This document shows, piece by piece, positions 8,465-19,000 of a stretch of 32,807 nt of DNA. Source of the stretch: Candidatus Poseidonia sp. Its GTDB lineage: Archaea; Thermoplasmatota; Poseidoniia; Poseidoniales; Poseidoniaceae. The notes under the pieces were generated by a model. It did no database searches. It was given only the letters and a program-made list of their open reading frames with translations, and had not been told where the DNA came from. Numbering within the stretch: position 1 is the first letter of the stretch; each line of letters begins with the position of its first letter. The position numbers and the translations under genes were made by a program. The stretch spans positions 1 through 32,807 of the forward strand of contig JAURDW010000018.1 in NCBI GenBank assembly GCA_030827745.1, given 5' to 3'.

Positions 8465-9628
8465 ATGAGGCGGAGGGTTGCATCGTTCATGGGCGAGCAG
8501 TCGGCAAGCGTTCCGGTCCTCCTCAAGGAAGACGGTACGCCGTACAAAACGGCGGTCTTGATTCCGACCATCAACAACGCCGACGAACTTGACATCGTCC
8601 TTGGACGCCTCGGCAAGCAAACCTACCCGCATTTCGAAGTGGTCATTTCCGATTCAAAATCCAGAGATCACACAAAGGCCGTTTGCGAAAAACACGGCGC
8701 AACGTGGATTGAAGACCCCTCTCGCAACCGAGCCGACGCTTGCAACTTCGCCCTCAATCAAATGGACCACGACCTGGTGCTCTTTACCGACGACGACACC
8801 GTCCCGCCGCTCGACTGGGTGGCCAAATTGATTCGTTGGTTTGACAACCCCGAAGTCGGAGCCGTGGGCGGACCCAACTTTGCTCCCGACGACGACCCGT
8901 TCGGTGCAAAATGCGCCGACGTGGCGTTTTGTACGAAATTCATGACCGCAGGAACACGGTACGGCGCCCAACCCAAAGGCGAGCTCGTCCCCATCACCCA
9001 CAACCCCGGCGTCAATTGCGCCCACCGGATGGCGAACTTGCGTGAGGTCGGGTTCTTTGAAGAAGGCTGCATTGGCGCAGAAGACGTTGTGCTGGACGCG
9101 AAAATACAGCGGGCGGGCCACAAGTTGTTCATCGACCCGTCCAACGTCATGCCGCACCGCCGCCGTCGGCCGTTCAAGCCGTACATGAAACAAATGCGAA
9201 ATTACGGCTACACTCGGATGGTCGCCAACAAGCGATGGCCAGAAATCGCCACATGGTCGCACACGGCCATCGGTTTCTTCCCGTTCTTGGTCGTTTCAGC
9301 CCTCACGGCGCTTGTCTACGGCGCACTTTCCGGTGGCGCAGCCAGTGACCTCTGGTTCACGCTTGAGGGCGAATGGAACACAGCCCGTGTAGCCTTCCAC
9401 ATTCCGCTGGGTTTGATGGGCGTTTATGCAGGCCTCTGCTGGCTTGGTGCAGCCATCGGCACCTCGCCGCACCGTTCTCTCGGCACGGTGTTCCTCGCCC
9501 CGTTGTTTGTTTTCCTTGCCCAGTGGGCGTACGGTCAGGGCGTCATCAAAGCATGGCGGGAAATTCGTCGAACCGGCGGAAAGGCCGGCGAAGGCGCCCA
9601 AATCGATGACCGAATCCGAACGGCTTGA
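8465..9628 (+). CDS. GT2-family glycosyltransferase with C-terminal TM segments
   Basis: KTAVLIPTINNADELDIVLGRLGKQTYPHFEVVISDSKSRDHT, LVLFTDDDTVPP, HNPGVNCAHRMANLREVGFFEEGCIGAEDVVLD. Confidence 0.9.
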   Translation: MRRRVASFMGEQSASVPVLLKEDGTPYKTAVLIPTINNADELDIVLGRLGKQTYPHFEVVISDSKSRDHTKAVCEKHGATWIEDPSRNRADACNFALNQMDHDLVLFTDDDTVPPLDWVAKLIRWFDNPEVGAVGGPNFAPDDDPFGAKCADVAFCTKFMTAGTRYGAQPKGELVPITHNPGVNCAHRMANLREVGFFEEGCIGAEDVVLDAKIQRAGHKLFIDPSNVMPHRRRRPFKPYMKQMRNYGYTRMVANKRWPEIATWSHTAIGFFPFLVVSALTALVYGALSGGAASDLWFTLEGEWNTARVAFHIPLGLMGVYAGLCWLGAAIGTSPHRSLGTVFLAPLFVFLAQWAYGQGVIKAWREIRRTGGKAGEGAQIDDRIRTA

Positions 9629-10001
9629 ACAAAGCGGTGCACAAAGAGCACCCTACGAGGCCAAGAAAGGCCGAATGTTCTTGATGCCCTCAAGGTCACC
9701 TCCAACCATGCCGCCAAGTCTTGCTGAACGCTTGTCGGCGTTGGACCAACCCGAGCACATCAGCGACACCACCGCCATTTGGTCCTCCGTGCGCCCGGTC
9801 CTTGTGATGGGGCGCGTCGTGATGGTACTCTCCATCATTGTTCTCGGCGAATTGTTTGACGATGCACGCATCGGCGGGCTCACCGTTGGTGTTTGGGCCC
9901 TCATCGCCGGAATTCCCCTCTTCTTGCTTGCCTCGGTCGGCATCACCTACGGGGACCGACTCGCCAAAAAGGAGGCTGGAGACCGGCCTCAGAAACCGTG
10001 A
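9609..10001 (+). CDS. Small membrane protein, two predicted TMs
   Basis: ATG at 9609 overlaps the GT2 3' end; hydrophobic VLVMGRVVMVLSIIVLGELF and GGLTVGVWALIAGIPLFLLASVGITYG. Confidence 0.65.
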   Translation, partial: TESERLEQSGAQRAPYEAKKGRMFLMPSRSPPTMPPSLAERLSALDQPEHISDTTAIWSSVRPVLVMGRVVMVLSIIVLGELFDDARIGGLTVGVWALIAGIPLFLLASVGITYGDRLAKKEAGDRPQKP

Positions 10002-10043
10002 GCGCTGGCTAAGAATCAAAAAGACAGCCGTGCATCACGAGGC

Positions 10044-12548
10044 ATGAGAAAGCCCGTGGCGCTTCTTTTCTCGCTCCTGTTGCTGGCACTTGTCCCCTCC
10101 GGAGCCGTTCACGCCAAGGACGATGGCATCTACAACCGCTCAAACGGATGTTCGTGCCACGGGGCTTCGAGCAGCGTGTCGGCTCAATTGACGGGGTTGC
10201 CCTCCACCTACGCCCCCGGCACGACCTACACCCTCGGTGTTGCAGTGAGCGGTTCGCCCGCGACGGGGGGCTTCAATTTGGAAGTCAGCAAGGGGGCGCT
10301 GTCCAATCCGGACGCAAACAGCCAAGTTTCCGGCAACGGCCTTCAAGCCACGCATGATTTCTCACCGGGAACGACCTCTTGGACCCTGGACTGGACCGCT
10401 CCAGCGGCAGGTTCAGGGACGGCGCAGTTCAATCTCGCCGTCTTGTCCGCCAACAACAACGGCGGGAGCAGTGGCGACGGCTTCGCCACCACCTCCACCT
10501 CCGTCGCCGAGGCCGTGTCCACCAACGACGCCCCCGAAGCGAGCAACCTCGCCCTCACCCCAGCCCAACCCACGACAGTTGATGCGGTGACCGTTACGTA
10601 CACCTTTTTCGACATCGACGGGGATTCGGAAAGCGGAACGGCCTTCGTCTGGCACCGCAACGGGGCCGTGGAGAACGCCCACACAACCGCAACATTGCCG
10701 GCAAGCGCCACCAGCAAAGGGGAAACCTGGTTCGCCTCGGTGACACCTTCCGACGGCGAAAACTCGGGCGCGACCGTGAACTCGCCCACCGTAACCGTGC
10801 TGAACAGCGCACCCACCGTCCTGAACCTCGCCGTGAGCGACGAAGCCCCCGACACGACCGACGATGTCACCTTCACCTTCGCCTCGAACGACGCCGACGG
10901 AGACACGGTGACCTCGAGCGAATCCCGATGGCGCCTTGATGGAACGCCTCATGCCTCGCTTGGAAACGAAAGCGTCCTGCCAGCGTTGGCCACACGGCCG
11001 GGCGATGTATGGGATGTTCAAGTCCGTGTTTCGGACGGCGAGACCCACTCCGAATGGTTCACCTCCGCTCCCGTCGTCATCGGTTCGACCAACCAAGCCC
11101 CCGTCGTCTCCGACGCGACCGTAGAGCCCTCTCTTCACCCAACCACCGCCGATGCGCTGACGCTTTCATGGAGCGAGAGCGATGCGGACGGGGACGCTAT
11201 CGTTGAGACTGAACTCTCGTGGTCGAAAAACGGCGAAGCCCAGCCCCAGTTTGACAACGTCAACCCGCTTCCAGCAGAGCACACAGCAAAAGGCGATGTG
11301 TGGCAAGCCACGGTGCGTGTGTCCGACGGCCTTGCGTGGTCGAATCCCGAAAGCGGCCCCGCCGTGACGGTGGCCAACGCCGCTCCCGTGGTGACCGATG
11401 CAGGCTTGGAATCCATCTCCTTCTCTGCCTTGGACAAGCTTGTTCTCAACGTGACGGCCACCGACCTTGACGGTGACGAGGCCTCGGTCCATGCCGTGAC
11501 CTGGTACATGGACGGTGTTGCCCAAGCCTCGGCATCGGATGCGGTTGAACTCGAAGCGGCCGTGCTGGTACGGGGCGACGTATGGTACGCTACGGTGACC
11601 CTCACCGACGGCACGGACATCTCGGAGGCGTTCACGACACCCTCGGTCACGGTCGTCAACGCAGCACCGACCGTCGTCTTCGCATGGCCTGCATCATCCT
11701 CTGCCCTGGTGGACTTGGCGCCGGAACTGACCGTGAGCGACGTCGACGGTGACGTGACGGACACCCACCTCTCGTGGTTCAAAAACGGCTTCCGCGACGC
11801 CTCGCTGGAAAACGCAACCAGCGTCCCTGCGGCAAAACTCGCCCCGGGGCAGGTGTGGAGGGTGGACATCCAAGCCACGGACGGAGACCGGACAAGTCCG
11901 GTGCAAGAGCACACCTTCACCGTTCCAAATCTGGCACCAACCGCCGCCGCTGAAGTGCGCTCAACCCATGTTTGGATCGGCGAAACCACCGTGTTGTCTG
12001 CCGAAACCTCTTCCGATGAGGATGGGGACATCCAAGCCTATGTTTGGAGTTGGAACGGGCAATCCGCAACCGGGCCCACCTTGGCCTTGGTCTTGGCGGG
12101 CAGCGAAACCGTGACCCTCACCGTCACCGACACCAACGGAGCAACCGACACCACGACCGTTGAATTGGTACCCGTTGTTGGACCGTCCGTCACCCAACTT
12201 CAGGCCACGGCAAAAAGCGACGGGAGCGTGGAACTCACCTGGGCGTGGGACGGCGAGGTCACGATGTTCAACGTGCTGCGAAACGGTGCCGTCGTCGGTC
12301 AAACCGACAGCGTTCGCTACACGGACTTCCCGCTGATGAGCGGGTCGACGGCCTACACGGTCCAACCCTTCGATGAGAACCGTGTCTTCCTTGCCGGTGC
12401 GGATGATACCGGGGCTGAGGTGGACCCTGTCGAAGCCGAAGCACCGGCGCCTTCGGCCACGAGCGGTTTCGTTTTGGGGGCCGTTCTGCTGCTCGCGATG
12501 GCCGTTCTGCCGTGGATAGCCATGAGAAGAGGGGGTGGGGAGTCATGA
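10044..12548 (+). CDS. Secreted, C-terminally anchored protein: choice-of-anchor V/Reeler-like domain with CSCH motif, tandem Ig-like repeats, PKD-like domain, TM
   Basis: Signal peptide; NGCSCHG at 10143-10163; LPSTYAPGTTYTLGVAVSG..GGFNLEV; about five ~95-aa repeats with 'D.DGD' and 'GDVW.A.V.VSDG'; C-terminal TM LGAVLLLAMAVLPWIAMRR. Confidence 0.75.
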   Translation: MRKPVALLFSLLLLALVPSGAVHAKDDGIYNRSNGCSCHGASSSVSAQLTGLPSTYAPGTTYTLGVAVSGSPATGGFNLEVSKGALSNPDANSQVSGNGLQATHDFSPGTTSWTLDWTAPAAGSGTAQFNLAVLSANNNGGSSGDGFATTSTSVAEAVSTNDAPEASNLALTPAQPTTVDAVTVTYTFFDIDGDSESGTAFVWHRNGAVENAHTTATLPASATSKGETWFASVTPSDGENSGATVNSPTVTVLNSAPTVLNLAVSDEAPDTTDDVTFTFASNDADGDTVTSSESRWRLDGTPHASLGNESVLPALATRPGDVWDVQVRVSDGETHSEWFTSAPVVIGSTNQAPVVSDATVEPSLHPTTADALTLSWSESDADGDAIVETELSWSKNGEAQPQFDNVNPLPAEHTAKGDVWQATVRVSDGLAWSNPESGPAVTVANAAPVVTDAGLESISFSALDKLVLNVTATDLDGDEASVHAVTWYMDGVAQASASDAVELEAAVLVRGDVWYATVTLTDGTDISEAFTTPSVTVVNAAPTVVFAWPASSSALVDLAPELTVSDVDGDVTDTHLSWFKNGFRDASLENATSVPAAKLAPGQVWRVDIQATDGDRTSPVQEHTFTVPNLAPTAAAEVRSTHVWIGETTVLSAETSSDEDGDIQAYVWSWNGQSATGPTLALVLAGSETVTLTVTDTNGATDTTTVELVPVVGPSVTQLQATAKSDGSVELTWAWDGEVTMFNVLRNGAVVGQTDSVRYTDFPLMSGSTAYTVQPFDENRVFLAGADDTGAEVDPVEAEAPAPSATSGFVLGAVLLLAMAVLPWIAMRRGGGES

Positions 12549-13519
12549 GGCGAGCCAGCGTGTTCGGCATGATGGCGGTGCTTTTGCTTGCCTCCAGCCA
12601 TGGCGCAGCCAACCCCAGTGGGGTCGGCTCAGGCACGTTTGATGCTCAGTGTGGAGGCGCCTGTCACGGCGATGCCGACATGAACCGCTCCTCGCCGGCA
12701 ACCGTGAGCGTCGAGGCCCCCTCGGTAGCGTACAACGGCTTGCTGACGAGCGTTTCCGTGACCGTGGCCGACATCCAAACCACCGCCAACGGCCTCCTTG
12801 GGGTTTTCTTGCTCAGCGACCTCACCGGGGCGGGCGACACCCCTGCGGACGACGGCTGGGCCATCCTTTCAAACAGCGAGGGCGGAACCGAAAATTACGT
12901 TGAAGCCCGGATTTCGTCGGGGCAGACCGAACACACGGTCTCGTGGACCCTTCGGGCGCCTTCCATCGGGACATACAACCTGCACGCTGCCGTGCATCAT
13001 GGAACGCAGGACGGGAGCGAAGCCCCGTTCTTTGGGTCAACCCTTTCCCCAACCGTCGTTGAAGTGGTCGAGGTGCCTGAAAACCTCCCTCGCTTGGCGG
13101 CTGATTTTGCACCCCCGACCCAAGTCACCGTTGGCGAAGCCTCCGAAATCGACCTTCAAACCGAGTTTGTCAACAGCGTGACCGTGGAGTGGCGAACGGT
13201 CGGTGGCGAATCAAAGACCGTCGTCGTTCAACCCCTTGGTGACGAAACATGGTCGTTCACGCTCCCTCCGAGCGTTCAACCCGTGGTGCTTGAGTGGCGC
13301 GCCCACCTCGAAGGCGACGGGCCCTCCCAGACCACCCCTTGGTTCCAAGTCAACAGCGACGACCCCTCATGGTCGGTTGACGAAACCACGGCTTATGCTC
13401 AATCCTTGGCCATGTTGCTTGCCGCCACCTCGCTCTTCGTGGCCCTTCAGCATCGGCGGACAGCGAGCGAACTCAAGGCGTACGAGGCGGAATTGGACGA
13501 CGTTGGGGGTGAGGCGTGA
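12545..13519 (+). CDS. Secreted, anchored protein with CGGACH (CX3CH) motif, possible c-type heme or metal site
   Basis: ATGA overlap with preceding gene; signal peptide; FDAQCGGACHGDADMNRS; C-terminal hydrophobic segment SLAMLLAATSLFVAL. Confidence 0.7.
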   Translation: MRRASVFGMMAVLLLASSHGAANPSGVGSGTFDAQCGGACHGDADMNRSSPATVSVEAPSVAYNGLLTSVSVTVADIQTTANGLLGVFLLSDLTGAGDTPADDGWAILSNSEGGTENYVEARISSGQTEHTVSWTLRAPSIGTYNLHAAVHHGTQDGSEAPFFGSTLSPTVVEVVEVPENLPRLAADFAPPTQVTVGEASEIDLQTEFVNSVTVEWRTVGGESKTVVVQPLGDETWSFTLPPSVQPVVLEWRAHLEGDGPSQTTPWFQVNSDDPSWSVDETTAYAQSLAMLLAATSLFVALQHRRTASELKAYEAELDDVGGEA

Positions 13520-14079
13520 TGGTGTCCTCGGGAACCCTTCACGTGGTGAGCACCGAAATGACGGTCGGGGCCTTTGCCATGGCGGGAGCCGCCTTCCTCC
13601 TCGCCGGACTGGCCAGTCACGGTCTGGCCGGCATGCGACGGCATCTTACTCTCGCAGACCATGTGGCCCACTTTGCCTTGGCCTTCGGTTTGTTAGCGAT
13701 GCCGATGGCCATCGTGACCGGCATTCAGGCCAGTCCTGGAGAAGGGGTGGACCATCCGCTTCTCATCAACAAAATGCTTCTCGCCTCCACGGCCTTCGGC
13801 TTGGCGTTTGGCGTCCTCTTGACGCGCTGGCGACAGGGTACGGCGGTTTGGCAAGACGCTTGGGGGCGCCGTTGGCAGGCGCTCGGTGGGATGGCGTCGG
13901 TCGGCCTCATCTTGACCACCGCTTCCATAGGCGGCACCTTTTCACGGGGTGAGTCGCTTTTGGATATGCTTCATTTGCCCTACGAGCATGTTCCGCTGAT
14001 GCCGTTTTGGCTTTCAGGTCTCATCATCGCCGTCGCTTCGGCCAATTTGGTGCTGCTACGGCGGCCTGCTCAAGGCTGA
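13516..14079 (+). CDS. Four-TM His-containing membrane protein, possible heme-b or electron-transfer subunit
   Basis: Overlaps preceding stop; LTLADHVAHFALAFGLLAMPMAIVTG, VDHPLLINKMLLASTAFGLAFGVLL, HLPYEHVPLMPFWLSGLIIAVA. Confidence 0.6.
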   Translation: MMVSSGTLHVVSTEMTVGAFAMAGAAFLLAGLASHGLAGMRRHLTLADHVAHFALAFGLLAMPMAIVTGIQASPGEGVDHPLLINKMLLASTAFGLAFGVLLTRWRQGTAVWQDAWGRRWQALGGMASVGLILTTASIGGTFSRGESLLDMLHLPYEHVPLMPFWLSGLIIAVASANLVLLRRPAQG

Positions 14080-15933
14080 TCACAAACCGGCCATGTCGCC
14101 GGTTTGAATGGTCCACTGGCTGGCGTAAACACCGCCAGATTCCACAAGATCGTCGTGAAGGCCACGTTCAACGATGGCCCCGTCAACCATGGAAAGAATC
14201 TCGCTGGCGTTGCGAATCGTGCTCAGTCGGTGAGCGACGGCGATGGTGGCTCGGTCCTTGCCCGTCGAGAGAAGGTTCTCCTGAATCCGACGTTCGGTCT
14301 CGGCGTCCAAAGCGCTGCTCGCCTCGTCAAGAATCAGCAAGCTGGGTGATTTCAACAGGGCACGAGCCAACGAAACACGTGCTCGCTGGCCGCCGCTGAG
14401 CATGGCGCCTCGGTCACCGACTAAGGTGTTCATGCCGTCTTCAAGTTCCTGAACGAAATCCCACGCACCGGCCATGTTGAGGGCCAACTCCAATTCCTCA
14501 TCGGTCGCTTCTTGATTGTAGATGACGTTGTCACGCACCGAGCCGTAGAAGAGGAACGGGTCTTGGCTGACGAAGCCGATGGCTTCTCGAAGAGAATGCA
14601 GGGTGTAAGCGGTGATCGGCTGACCGTTGACAAGGACTTCGCCGCTGTCGGGCGTGTAGTAGCGCATGATGAGTTTGAGAATGGTGGTTTTTCCAGCACC
14701 GGTGTGGCCCATGATGCCGAGGAAATCGCCCCCCTGAACCTTGAACGAAATCCCGTTCAGCACTTTGATGGATGTGTTCGGGTAGGTGAAATAGACGTCG
14801 TTGAATTCAATCGTTTTCAACCCGCCTTCCAGCGCGACAGCGCCCTCCTCATCGACGATGGTGGGTTCAAGGTCGACTGCAGCAAAGACGCGCCGAGCTG
14901 CCGCTTCACCGCGCTGGAGTTGGTTGACCAAAATGCCGAAAATGAACATCGGCATCGTCATTCGGGTGCTGATGAGGAGGAACGTCACCAACTGCCCCGT
15001 GGTGATTTCACCCGTGCTGGCGAGGTAACCACCCGCCGTAACGAGCAGGCCGAAAGCGACGCCGGCAACGGCGTAAATCATGGGAATGAACCGGTTTCGG
15101 TCCTTGCTTGCTCCCATGGCTTGATCGCGGTAGGAACCGGATTCCACCGAGACCCGCTCGGCTTCCCATTCCTCGGCGTTGTAGGCTTGAACCACGGAAA
15201 TACCCGAAATCAAGTTCTCGAGAATGGCGTGGATGTCCCCCGTGGATTCCCGTTGTTTGCGGTATTTCCGCTGGACCCGGGTGGAAAACCAATAGACAGC
15301 AGGGACGATGAACAGAATTGGCCCGAAAAGAACGGCGGCCAGCCGCCACGACATCAAGACGAGAATGATGAAGGCGGTGGCAAAGGTGATCACGATTCGG
15401 ATGATGGATGTGGACGAATCGGACACGACGTCCTCAAGTTGGTTCACATCGCTGGAGAGCACCGACATAATTTGCCCTGTTTGGCGCTGGTCGTAGTAGG
15501 AGGCTTCCATGGCGATGAGGGAGCGGGTGGCGTCCATGCGCAAATCGTGTTGGATGTTGTAGCCCAAGGTCTGCCAGGCGTATTCGGATATGCCTTGAAA
15601 AATGGCCAAACAAAGGAAACCCAAGAAAATCAAAATGCCGTACCCGTAGGCAGGGTTGCTGTGGATGCCCGTGACCAAGTCCTGAACGATTTGGGGGCCG
15701 GAGAGCACGTCGGTGGTGAAGTAATCCACGGCCAAACCGATGGCGACAAAGGGCATGAGGTCGAAAAACCGGGCAGCAGCGTTGGCAAAGATTCCCGTGA
15801 AGACCCGTCCAGGATACTTCTTGGCGTAGGGCACCACGCGCCAGATTTGCTTGCCTAAGACCTCTGCACCCTCGTTGATGTCCTCGGGCGACATCTTGTC
15901 CTTGCCTCCGGCGGATGCATGGGCTCTCGTCAT
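14080..15933 (-). CDS. ABC transporter, fused permease/ATPase (exporter type)
   Basis: Walker A GHTGAGKTT, signature LSGGQRARVSLARALL, Walker B LLILDEASSALD; six-TM N-terminal domain. Start 15933 (MTRAHAS) or 15999 (MNEATL); the 16191 ORF start would overlap the divergent protease. Confidence 0.92.
   Translation of the reverse strand: MTRAHASAGGKDKMSPEDINEGAEVLGKQIWRVVPYAKKYPGRVFTGIFANAAARFFDLMPFVAIGLAVDYFTTDVLSGPQIVQDLVTGIHSNPAYGYGILIFLGFLCLAIFQGISEYAWQTLGYNIQHDLRMDATRSLIAMEASYYDQRQTGQIMSVLSSDVNQLEDVVSDSSTSIIRIVITFATAFIILVLMSWRLAAVLFGPILFIVPAVYWFSTRVQRKYRKQRESTGDIHAILENLISGISVVQAYNAEEWEAERVSVESGSYRDQAMGASKDRNRFIPMIYAVAGVAFGLLVTAGGYLASTGEITTGQLVTFLLISTRMTMPMFIFGILVNQLQRGEAAARRVFAAVDLEPTIVDEEGAVALEGGLKTIEFNDVYFTYPNTSIKVLNGISFKVQGGDFLGIMGHTGAGKTTILKLIMRYYTPDSGEVLVNGQPITAYTLHSLREAIGFVSQDPFLFYGSVRDNVIYNQEATDEELELALNMAGAWDFVQELEDGMNTLVGDRGAMLSGGQRARVSLARALLKSPSLLILDEASSALDAETERRIQENLLSTGKDRATIAVAHRLSTIRNASEILSMVDGAIVERGLHDDLVESGGVYASQWTIQTGDMAGL
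14083..14106. terminator. Perfect 9-bp hairpin at the convergent gene junction, candidate bidirectional terminator
   Basis: CAAACCGGC-CATGTC-GCCGGTTTG; lies at the ABC 3' end, immediately past the 4-TM gene stop. Confidence 0.35.
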
Positions 15934-16010
15934 GAACCAACGCCCCGGTCTGTATCTCTTGAACCCTCGCTCAGTGAAGACCAAAGTGGCCTCGTTCATA
16001 CCAATCTTTG

Positions 16011-19000
16011 ATGAGGGTTCTCCGTTTCCATCAAAGCATGCTGGGGCAACGCCGAAGGGCCACCGTTTTGTTTTCGACGCTGATGTTGCTCCAAGTGCTC
16101 TCGCCCATGGCGATGGTCTCAGGCCAGCCATCGAACCTCGACCCGCAGACAGATGCGGATTTGGACGGCTTGGCTCAACTCGGCCTTTCACCGATGGCGA
16201 CGGCGGAATACGGTTGGCTGGACCAAGACGCCGGTGCCGACGTGGCTCGCCTGCTGTTCCGGGACCTCACCCTCGTCTCGCCAACGGATTGGACGGACCT
16301 CACGGGCGAAGGCCGCGTCGACGGTTTCCACATCCTCAGCCACGCCTATCCGGTGCCGAGCGACTGGCACGGACGCTTGGCGGCGGCGGGCATCGAGTGC
16401 TTCTCGTTCCTGCCCCCAACCGGCTTCCATTGCGATGTGAGGGGCGCTACCCCCGCCCAGTTGGCCGGCCTTCACGTTCTTGGGATGGCTCGCATGGATG
16501 CGGTTGACAAGGTGCAGACCGACTTGATTCGAGGCATGACAGGCCTTGAGATGGCTTCACCCAACCCCTTCGTGAACGAAAATTTCGCCTTTGTCAACAT
16601 CATGCTTTCGGGCGACGACTTGCCTGAAGGCACCACCACGAAGGAAGGCGTTGACCTCCACTCGCACAGCGGCCGATTCGCCACCCTTGAGATTGACATC
16701 GACGGCCTCGGATGGCTGGCCCGCCAGGAACAGGTGGAGTGGATTGAGCCCAAGCCGTTCTTTGAAATTCTCAATTCAAAGGGCATTGAAGTGATGAACG
16801 TCACCGACCTTTGGAGCGGCACGAACATGGCTGCCATCGACTCCAGTTGGTCGGGCCTTGACGGTTCAGGGATCATCGTCACCGTCGCCGACACCGGTTT
16901 GGACAACGGCGTGAACAATTCCAACATGCACCCCGACTTCCGAGATCACATCACGGGGATTCTCTCGTTCCCGCCCTCGGCGGGAACGTGCGCCTACTAC
17001 AGCCTCAGCCCCTGTGGCGACGACGCAGAAGACCTTCACGGACACGGCACCCACGTGGCGGGTTCGGTGCTTGGCGACGGCACACACAGCAACGGCGACA
17101 TCATCGGTGCAGCCCCCGAAGCCCACCTCTTGTTCCATGCCATCGCCACCACGGTGGGTTCGTCAGAACCGCTCCTTGGCATCCCCGACGACCTCGACGA
17201 CATGTTTTCCCTCGCCTGGGCCAACGGCAGTCGTGTTCACACCAATTCGTGGGGCTCAGATGTTGCCGGAGCGTACACAACATCGTCTGCGCAAGCCGAT
17301 GCCAGCGCCCGAACATACGACGAACTGGTCATTCTCTTTGCGGCAGCCAACGAGGGAGCGGATGCCAACAGCGACGGTGAGATCGACTTGGACTCGATGG
17401 GGTCGCCGGCTACGGCAAAGAACGTCCTGACGGTTGGTGCGGGGGAGAACGACCGGGCCAACATCTCGTATGTTTGGGGTTCGACGGATTACGGCTCACC
17501 CATCTCCAACGACAAAATGGCCGATAATCCGCAAGGAATGGCCGCCTTTTCTTCCCGAGGCCCCACCGATGATGGACGCCTCAAGCCCGACATCACCGCT
17601 CCGGGGACGTTCATCCTTTCAACCAAGTCGCGCAGCACCAGCGACACCGGGTGGCTGGCCCACAACGCCAGTTACACCTACATGGGCGGAACGAGCATGG
17701 CGACACCGCTTACGGCCGGCGCTACGGCGCTTTTGTTGCAACACCTGATGGAAAACGAAGGCGAAAGCGCCCCAACATCCGCTCTCATCAAGGCTATTTT
17801 CACCGCCAGCGCCCACGACATGGCTGGCCAATACTCCTCGAGCTCCAACGGGGCAGGTGAAGCCGCACCCAACGACCACGAAGGGTGGGGTTTGGTGAAC
17901 ATGACCCAAGCCATCAACACCTCGTGGCTGCAAGGCGAGTCGGTCATCACGAACGCTGAGCGAGGGTGGTCGTTCAACGTCCCTTCCAATGCGGCGGACA
18001 TTCAACTGGCACTCTCTTGGACGGACCCCGCATCAACACCCACCGCCAGCACGAACCTGGTCAACGACCTGGATTTGGCGGTGAAAGACCCCTCCGGCAC
18101 GTGGACCAACCTCACCAACAACCTCGACAACCTTCGTGGTCTCACCCTCTCCAACCCCGCCCAAGGTACGTGGGAGGTTCATGTCGTTGGTTCAAACGTC
18201 CCCACTGGCCCCCAATTCTTTGCGCTCGCCATGACCGGGGATTACAGCCTCACGAACCTCACGCAAGACACGGACGGCGACGGATACGAGGACAACGACG
18301 ACGATTGCAACACGACCGCCGGCACCTCCACGGCGGACCGAACCGGGTGTCCTGACACCGACAACGACGGGTATTCCAACCCCGACGGCAGTTGGACGGT
18401 GAACGACGGAGCAGACGCCTTCCCTTCCGACAGCACCCAATGGGAGGACAGCGACTTTGACGGCTACGGCGACAACAGTGCCGGAACCGAGCCCGATGCG
18501 TGCATTTCCCTTGCCGGAAATTCAACAGCCGACCGTTACGGGTGCACCGACACCGACGGCGACGGGTTCTCCGACGGTGACAGCGGTTGGACCACGGCCA
18601 ACGGTGCCGATGCCTGCGCCTCGTTGTCGGGTTCTTCGGACGAGGACCGGAACGGATGCCCTGACCAAGACGGCGACGGGTATTCCGACAGCGACAGCGG
18701 TTGGACCACGGCCAACGGTGCCGACGCCTTCCCCACCGACATCACGCAGTGGGTTGACAGCGACGGTGACGGCTACGGCGACAACCCGCCTCCCGCAACA
18801 ACGGGCGACGGTTGTCCCAGCAACGCAGGCGACTCAACGCAGGACCGGTACGGGTGCACGGACACCGACGGCGACGGGTACTCCGACCCCGACACTTTGT
18901 GGACGACAGCGAACGGAGCCGATGCTTTCGTTTCGGACAACACGCAATGGTCCGATGCTGACGGGGACGGTTATGGCGACAACGCCAGTGGCACCGACCC

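Noticed and set aside
14512-15858. 448-aa + ORF antisense to the ABC transporter
   Set aside because: Fully antisense to a gene with clear Walker/signature motifs; high-GC antisense open frame.
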